The translations under genes were made by a program, and so were the position numbers. From Plazaster borealis (Eukaryota; Echinodermata; Asteroidea; Forcipulatida; Labidiasteridae): a stretch of DNA of 64,000 nt. The stretch covers positions 18,124,818 to 18,188,817 of the forward strand of contig CM037471.1 in assembly GCA_021014325.1 (NCBI GenBank), written 5' to 3'. Below, one piece after another: positions 58,560 to 64,000 of this stretch (positions are counted from its first letter, which is position 1; every line of letters begins with the position of its first letter). A model generated the notes under the pieces. It was not told the origin of the DNA, did not search any database, and worked only from the letters and a program-made list of their open reading frames with translations.

Positions 58560-61500
58560 TGCAAATTACCATCGTAATATTTAAAATTAAATAAAAAATA
58601 TTTTGAATAAAATGAAGACAACTGCTGGCTATAGAGTCATACACAACGTCTCACAGAACACTTGAAGTCACTGCAGATGTTTCTTCTGCGTATGGCTTCA
58701 CCAGGACACCATACTTTCTTGTTTGCCTCGAAAACAGGTCAAACTCAAAACACGGGGACGCTATTGAAGTCATCGAAGATCGGTGCGTGGTGTGAAAGTT
58801 TCAATGTCTATCAAGTTTTAATATATTTTTACATACTTCTTATAAACAAAGGAAGGTAATTAGGGAATCAGTTGATATATGGCATCAATATTTTTTTTTC
58901 AATTCAAAGAAAAAGGCATAGTACATCGAAACCGGACACGGGAGGATATACAAGAGGAAAAGAGTGAGTGTGGGAACATTGGGGGGGGGGGGGGAGACAC
59001 CTCTGCCACATATCGGGGGCATGGTACGCCGGTGTGGCTTCGAATTCGAACCCGGATCTGGCTCCGGCTTAGACTTAGTAAGCATTTCTGGAGCCACATG
59101 CATCCCTGGCACCCCGGTTTTCGGATTTAACTCACCTGGCCACCTGCTGGGCATCTCCCAAACTCTCAGCCACATAATACAAGTCCTGGTACTTGGACAA
59201 GTCAATGGTAGGCATAGAGCCGGCTTTTTCTGCCACTAGGGGGCGTCCTAATATCTGATCGTCGAAGACATGCTGTATGCAGAGAGTAAAGTTTGTGAGT
59301 TGGTAGCGACATTCAAACCGAGGACTTACGACAAAAGGGACAAAGGGTCCACGGTTGCTATAACAAAGAAACAAATTGGGGTCCACGTTTGTCAGGACAA
59401 AGAGTTGAACAAAGGAGGGTCCACGGCTGTAGGTCATTGAAGATTGAAGATCATGCCGAGCACTAGAATTGATTAAAATGACAACTGTCGTTTCACCCAA
59501 AGTGGCAACTGTTGAGGGGCTAATCCTAATGCACATCTCCAAGTGCGTACACAGTGATCAATCACAATAATGACAAACATTGTTTTTATTGATCTACTCT
59601 TCGTTAACGAGTGCTCTGCAAGACAAATGTCCTCAACGATTTCGAATTATGAAACAAAAAATGTTGACATGAGGTAAAAATAATTGCATTCTCACCTCCA
59701 GTTCTGCAGCACCCGACAAGAGTAGAGCACCAAAGGCCTTTACGTCGTTTCCCTCAATGCACAGCCCTGCTTCCACCGTACTCGAATAAATCTAGAGAAG
59801 AAAGGGGAATTAAATCCATGGGAAGAAATTAACGAATCTGCATTTTTGTCAATGATTGACAACAAGCATAAAGCCCCTATCAGGCTTAATTATTAGCACG
59901 AGTAAACTGGGTACAGAATTGATCGGCACAAAGTTGATAATTATCACACATTGGTGCTCAATAAAACGAAAGGGGTTGCTTTGTAACATTTTCATGGCCC
60001 TTTTCAGCTTTGGCTTGGGGTCGACTGGCTTGGGCTTGGGCTTAAAATGTTTTATTTTTTTATGAAAAAGCCCTATACAACAATGTCAGTATGACCGGCT
60101 TGGGCTCGACCGGCTTCGGCTTGGATTTGACCGACTTTTGCTTGGGCTTGACCAGCTTGGGCTTGGGCTCGACCGGCTTAGGCTTTACTGGCTTAGACTT
60201 TGAATTGACCGGCTTGGGCTTGGGCTTGGGCCTGACTGGCTTGGGCTCGACCGGCTTTGGCTTGGATTTGACCGACTTTTGCTTGGGCTCGACCGGCTTG
60301 GGCTTGGGCTCGACCGGCTTGGGCTTGACTGGCTTAGACTTTGAATTGACCGGCTTGGGCTTGGGCCTGACTGGCTTGGGCTCGACCGGCTTGGGCTTTG
60401 GCTCGACTGGCCTGGGCTTGACCGGCTTAGACTTGGAATTGACCGAATTGATCTTTGGCTTGACTGGCTTTGGCTTGAGCTTGACCCGATTTGGCTTGCG
60501 CTTGACCGGCTTAGGCTTGGGCTTGACCAGCTTCTGCTTGGGCTTGACCGGCTTTGGCTTGGGCTTGACCGGCTTTGGCTTGGGCCTGACCGGCTTGGGC
60601 TTTGGCTCGACTGGCTTTGGCTTGACCGGCTTAGACTTGGAATTGACCAGCTCCGGCTTAGGTTTGACCGAATTGAGCTTTGGCTTGACTGGCTTTGGCT
60701 TGAGCTTGACCCGATTTGGCTTACGCTTGACCGCCTTCGGATTGGGCTTGACCAGCTTCTGCTTGGGCTTGACCGGCTTTGGCTTGGACTTGACTGGCTT
60801 GGGCTTGGGCTTGACGGCTCCAGCTTTGGTTTGACCGGCTCCGGCTTGGGCTTGACCGGCTCCGGCTCAGGCTCCTTCCACCCGTTTGAAGCTTTGTTCA
60901 AAGGCGCACGTTTTCAAAAACCTAAGCCGGGTCTGTCTAAAGTGTTCACTGGGAGGAAAGGTCAAGTACGCCGTACTTCGTTCTACCATCAGATTAATCT
61001 CATATTCATACTTCACGCCGATTGCGAAAGTGAAGCGACAATTGGAAAACGGCGGGTACAAGATTGTTTGCGTCACGTAGTTAGCTTCGCATTCGCTTTC
61101 GCGTGAACCGGGCTGTAGGCTACTATGTGCAACAACGGGCTTAAAGACATTATTATAACATTAGGAAACTTTACCGATGATATTTTATCCAAGATTGTGT
61201 CAGATGCACCCAGCGATGCGAGTCCCATATCCTTCAGAATAGAAAAAAACCAAACACAGGGTGTCTTTTATAATGTTATTAATTCCACCATTTGTATTTT
61301 GTTCGAAGTGCCGTAAAAAACTCAGAATTATGTTGTACGTGTAAAGCGTTGTTTTCAAGCTAAACTTACCAGTTACAGAAAAGAGACATAGTAATGATAA
61401 TATCGAGTACATACAGACTTTTGTCTATGTCCATTATTTATTTATTATTATTTTTTATTTCAACAACAAAAGGAAGTTTGCATGAAAAATAAGTTGTTTT

Positions 61501-63689
61501 TGTTCTAGTGCACCAGTAATTAATTTCTCTATGTGGTAGAAGTAGTCCCCACAAACTATCATACATCCCCCTAAAATCTTCTACAAAAATCCTGAAAATC
61601 CCAAAACACTATGAAGACACAAATGGAGGGGGAGATACACCATGCCACATTATCAAGCACATAATGTAAATTTCAAATGGTCGCATTACGTAGAAACACA
61701 TCACACCAAAATGGCGCCCAAAATCCTACATGACATCGTGATTGAGTACTGAATTCGTTATTTAGTATTATATTTTAGTTTAATAACAGAAAAATCAATT
61801 TGATTGATTTCTTGTCAGCACCGCGAGTCCTGTCCCAAACAAGTGTATTTACCATCCCGTACAATGAGTGTCCTTGCGACAAACAGAGAGAGAGAAAATG
61901 AACAAGGCTAATGTTAATACTTGTTTACTCTCCGGTGTGATGGCACGTGCTTCCGGTGTGATTGCACGTAGTGTATACCCAAAGTTTGAACTAATTTTCA
62001 TAGCATCATTTGGCCTCAAATTAAAGGGATTGTGACCTTAACATTAATTACAAAGGATTTTACAACATTGGATTCTGCTTTTGTTCCCTCCAGCTTTTCA
62101 GAATATTTTTGGGAAAATGCTAAATACAAAATAAATGTGTTATATTTTTGAACATGGTCAAAATATAATGTGTTATTTACGTCAACAAAATTTGTATTTT
62201 GTTTTTGTACGTGGTCAAAATATAATGTGTTATTTACGTCAACAAAATTCGTATTTTGTTTTTGTACGTGGTCAAAATAAAACGTGTTATTTAGTACGTT
62301 TAAAAGTAAATCATGTCTTGTTTTTGTATACGCGGTACTGATGTTGACGTCTCTTGCCATGAATTTGTCAAAGTCTCTCGAAAAATACGACCACCTTATT
62401 CTCAGGAAAAGTAAGTTTTCGTACCTTTTTATCACATACTGGTACCAGTAGTCTCCCAAAGCACCAAACAAACTTGTATTTACAAACAATGTGTGAATGT
62501 TAAATTCTTTATTTTTAAGTGGTTTTACCAGCAACAAATTCCGTGTCTCTTCCTAGCAAGGAATTCAGCAATTACACGTCACCGTGCTGACAGGACAAGC
62601 GCCAAACTTCTCGGCTAACTGTAAGCAAAGATACTTACCGGTGGTAATGCGCTCCCGTAAGCTCGGATTTTTCGGTTACAAAGTGCAGATTTTGTGTTTT
62701 TATACCGGTAATGCAAGCAGAGTCATACACTTTGACCCAGCTGAGAATGTTAACCAGAACTAATTTACCTGTGAGAACTGGGCAAATTCGGGGTCGCATA
62801 ACAGTACTGCATGGCCAAGTAGATCATGAATGATGTCACTGTTTGGGGTTGAAACATAAATAATTATCAGACAAAACGATGTAGAACATTTCCAGTAATG
62901 TTAACGATGAATTCTGAGCCTGAGAGCAAAACAGTTCAAGTAAAATCTATAAATCACTTGAGATTTAAGCGCAAAATAAATAACAATCTCAACGAAATAT
63001 CTACAACAAAACCCGCCATCATCCTTTTAAAATTAAGGTGAGGTGTAAAACCTTTAAACTTACGGTTCGCTCGTAAAAAAAGCTGCGTCATCATGACGTA
63101 TGAACTGGGAGCAACAAAACACACGAAACGCCAGTGCGGCGAAGAAATCACGTGGCTCAATGAAAGTGGAAACTGGTCGGAGCCGGAAACTGGTGTTCCC
63201 TAAAAGTCAGAGTTTATTTTAATCATAAGCAGAAAAGAAAGAAACGTCATTTGAATATTAAATGTCAGGACAACAATCACGTAGATTTTGGTAGAAACTT
63301 CATATTGCAAGTGTGAAGTGAGTTACAGGGCGTGTCGTCTAAAAGTTTCTCCCAACCGAGGAAATCAAAACTGATTGAAAATGTCTAGTTTACAAAATGT
63401 CAAAGCTGGTGTGTTTGTTGTCAAATTCTGTCAGTTTGCCAAACCCGTTTAACAAAATAATTTGTCACATATTGAGAACTCATTAAATTTACTTTTGAGG
63501 TAATTTGAGACTGTCTCAATATCTGGTATGTGGTCAGCGTCTATGCCACACGCTTCAACAAAAGGCGGGAACAGTTGGTTGAATTTCTTGCAGGCGTGTG
63601 TCGGGTACAACTCGGTTAATCTGATGAACACCTTTGCCCACGTCCGCCGCTGGAAGTCCGGGTATACCATTCGTGGAACCGGGGTACCT
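57523..63689 (-). CDS. Divergent aromatic amino acid hydroxylase (PAH/TH/TPH family), 3' seven coding exons; 5' part off the window
   Basis: This gene encodes a non-haem-iron, tetrahydrobiopterin-dependent aromatic amino acid hydroxylase, the family that hydroxylates Phe, Tyr or Trp. Seven exons (63689-63493, 63199-63064, 62838-62769, 61231-61175, 59791-59696, 59272-59136, 57610-57523) join in one frame with canonical AG/GT borders and no stop, giving 259 residues of the catalytic domain. Family landmarks read in order: LYPTHAC, FRLRPV, LAFRVF, FIRH, EPDIIHDLLGH, FAQFSQ, GLASLGASD, TVEAGLC, YYVAESL. Iron ligands His, His and Glu are present. From memory of human PAH numbering, Arg270, Thr278, Pro281, Tyr325, Ser349 and Glu353 are kept, while His264, Glu286, Trp326, Phe331 and Gly346 have become Cys, Asp, Ser, Ala and Leu. 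The protein ends about 25-30 residues early, without the tetramer helix. The N-terminal regulatory region and start codon lie past 64000. Family membership is secure; the substrate is not. I do not assign it to PAH, TH or TPH. Confidence 0.94.
57611..59135 (-). other. Last intron of the hydroxylase gene
   Basis: It holds a GTTT run plus T14 and G10 tracts near 57.87-57.93 kb, a T22 run at 58.53 kb and a G12 run at 58.98 kb. A GACTTTGGCTATGG/CCAAAGCC inverted pair lies near 57.66-57.80 kb. No further exon recognised. Confidence 0.6.
59136..59272 (-). CDS. AAAH exon f (equivalent of PAH exon 11)
   Basis: 137 bp, one codon longer than PAH exon 11 (134 bp from memory). The acceptor is CTGCATACAG and the donor CCAG/GTGAGT. 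It encodes HVFDDQI, then LSKYQDLYYVAESLGDAQQ, matching FQPLYYVAESFNDAKEK. It ends with two bases of an Arg codon. Confidence 0.93.
59696..59791 (-). CDS. AAAH exon e with third iron ligand (equivalent of PAH exon 10)
   Basis: 96 bp, equal to PAH exon 10, phase 0 at both ends. The acceptor is CTTCTCTAG and the donor GAG/GTGAGA. It encodes IYSSTVEAGLC and KAFGALLLSGAAELE. The Glu iron ligand in TVE is kept. The aromatic residues usually beside it (YWFTVEF) are replaced by Ser, Ser and Ala, and the Gly of GAGLLS is Leu. Confidence 0.93.
60007..60880. repeat. GGCTTGGGCTTGACC minisatellite in a hydroxylase intron
   Basis: Nearly 50 degenerate 18-bp-type units (GGCTTGGGCTTGACC, GGCTCGACC, TTGGAATTGACC), strongest at 60095-60878. 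Higher-order blocks repeat, for example GGCTTGAGCTTGACCCGATT at 60.47 and 60.70 kb. Frames of 247 codons (plus) and 238 codons (minus) stay open but reflect the unit, not a protein gene. Confidence 0.93.
61175..61231 (-). CDS. AAAH exon d (equivalent of PAH exon 9)
   Basis: 57 bp, equal to PAH exon 9, phase 0 at both ends. The acceptor is TTCTGAAG and the donor TCG/GTAAAG. It encodes DMGLASLGASDTILDKISS, matching EIGLASLGA(S/P)DE in the family. It is a very short exon with long introns on both sides: 1.5 kb upstream and 1.4 kb downstream. Confidence 0.92.
61232..62768 (-). other. Hydroxylase intron between exons c and d
   Basis: Contains the 57-bp tandem repeat at 62.14-62.30 kb and a small repeat TCCGGTGTGAT(G/T)GCACGT at 61.93-61.97 kb. 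No exon recognised. Confidence 0.6.
62135..62305. repeat. 57-bp tandem repeat, about 2.7 units
   Basis: GGTCAAAATATAATGTGTTA at 62156, 62213 and (changed) 62270 gives a period of exactly 57 bp. On the minus strand the 19-codon unit (FDHVQKQNTNFVDVNNTLY) stays open, but the tract is intronic. Confidence 0.9.
62769..62838 (-). CDS. AAAH exon c with HDLLGH iron-binding motif (equivalent of PAH exon 8)
   Basis: 70 bp, equal to PAH exon 8. The acceptor is CCCAAACAG and the donor CACAG/GTAAAT. It encodes DIIHDLLGHAVLLCDPEF followed by AQFSQ. The two iron-ligand histidines of the family motif HELLGH are present, but its near-invariant Glu is Asp. Confidence 0.94.
63064..63199 (-). CDS. AAAH exon b (equivalent of PAH exon 7)
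   Basis: 136 bp, equal to PAH exon 7. The acceptor is CTTTTAG and the donor ACC/GTAAGT. It encodes NTSFRLRPV, EPRDFFAALAFRVF, then CCSQFIRH and FFTSEP. The pterin-loop and substrate-carboxylate Arg (FIRH) are kept. The family His in VFHCTQ is Cys here (VFCCSQ), a change in the pocket. Confidence 0.93.
63493..63689 (-). CDS. AAAH exon a (equivalent of PAH exon 6)
   Basis: 197 bp, the same length I recall for human PAH exon 6. The acceptor CTTTTAG and donor AAAA/GTAAAT are canonical. It starts with the last base of a codon and ends with one base of the next, as in PAH. It encodes GTPVPRMVYPDFQRRTW..., then LYPTHACKKFNQLFP and IPDIETVSNYLK, the start of the family catalytic domain. The upstream exon must end with two bases of a codon and was not found before position 64000. 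Confidence 0.93.
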
Positions 63690-64000
63690 CTAAAAGTTGT
63701 ATGAAACAATGGTACCAATTTAGGTATGGGGCATTAATTCCTGCAAAACTAAATACAATGTCACACAGGACAAATTTAATGGCAACTTAGAGGCAACCAA
63801 CTGCACTGCTTGCAAAATGAACACTTCGGCAGCACAAGAGATATTATTTTAGCTGTAACTCACTATCCCCAGGAATACAATCAGTAAACTGAAATGTGAA
63901 TGCATTTTCTTATTGGCGGTTTCCTTTGACTGGCTTTCTGTAAAGAGCCTGTTGAAAGATCAAAGAGTATGAGGTTGTAAAGGTATTGAGAAGGCAACAA
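63690..64000 (-). other. Upstream intron of the hydroxylase gene to the window edge
   Basis: No exon with the required phase was found. A stretch at 63939-63855 has an acceptor-like TTTCAACAG and donor-like GTGAGT around an open frame, but its phase does not join exon a. Confidence 0.5.

Noticed and set aside
59132..59542. 136-codon minus-strand frame as one exon
   Set aside because: Only its last part (59272-59136) matches the hydroxylase family. The upstream part precedes a good splice acceptor and is intron.
60091..60901. Open frames of 247 and 238 codons on opposite strands
   Set aside because: They are pure translations of an 18-bp-type minisatellite in an intron. Stop-poor units keep several frames open.
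63855..63939. Possible 5' coding exon of the hydroxylase on the minus strand (acceptor TTTCAACAG, donor ATA/GTGAGT, hydrophobic MHSHFSLLIVFLGI)
   Set aside because: The exon would end in phase 0, but exon a needs two preceding bases of a codon, and the peptide does not resemble the family sequence that should come before GTPVPR.

Overview
The window is eukaryotic and looks like a marine deuterostome, most likely an echinoderm and probably a sea star. The reasons are spliced exons with GT-AG borders, abundant decayed transposons, and a TTAA-flanked repeat (ends near AGGCACTGGACACGTTTGG) that I recall from sea-star genomes. The species call rests on memory and was not searched. Almost the whole window is intergenic or intronic DNA filled with mobile-element debris and tandem repeats.

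The only host gene I can support is on the minus strand at the right end, about 57.4-63.7 kb. Seven coding exons encode the catalytic and C-terminal part of a pterin-dependent aromatic amino acid hydroxylase (the phenylalanine/tyrosine/tryptophan hydroxylase family). The exons measure 197, 136, 70, 57, 96, 137 and 88 bp. The first five match human PAH exons 6-10 exactly as I remember them, and the sixth is one codon longer. The iron ligands His, His and Glu are kept. Several residues lining the substrate and pterin pocket are changed, and the protein stops before the usual tetramerisation helix. The 5' exons lie beyond position 64000. The introns contain an 18-bp-type minisatellite and a 57-bp tandem repeat.

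The central block, 42.84-52.17 kb, is a nest of insertions. A 5'-truncated, frameshifted CR1/Rex1-like LINE carries the ORF1 C-terminus, an endonuclease and a reverse transcriptase. It is broken by a tRNA-Leu-derived SINE at 44.94-45.38 kb and by a 5.6-kb piggyBac-type element at 46,093-51,653 with matching 13-bp terminal inverted repeats. The LINE reading frame resumes exactly beyond the piggyBac element. The piggyBac transposase is nearly intact but for one frameshift in a run of A.

Elsewhere there are at least six families of short inverted-repeat elements. They include TTAA-flanked copies at 9.97, 15.6, 19.7, 38.6 and 52.6 kb; a family with GGTCA/TGACC palindromes at 1.7, 3.1, 8.9 and 21.8 kb; a family with 5-bp target duplications at 34.0 and 52.2 kb; and a 745-bp long-TIR element at 29.0 kb. 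Satellites and minisatellites lie at 13.65, 22.66, 25.5, 32.0, 41.96, 56.05 and 60.0 kb. I see no rRNA gene, no convincing functional tRNA gene and no CRISPR array. No host exon was recognised between 1 and 42 kb.
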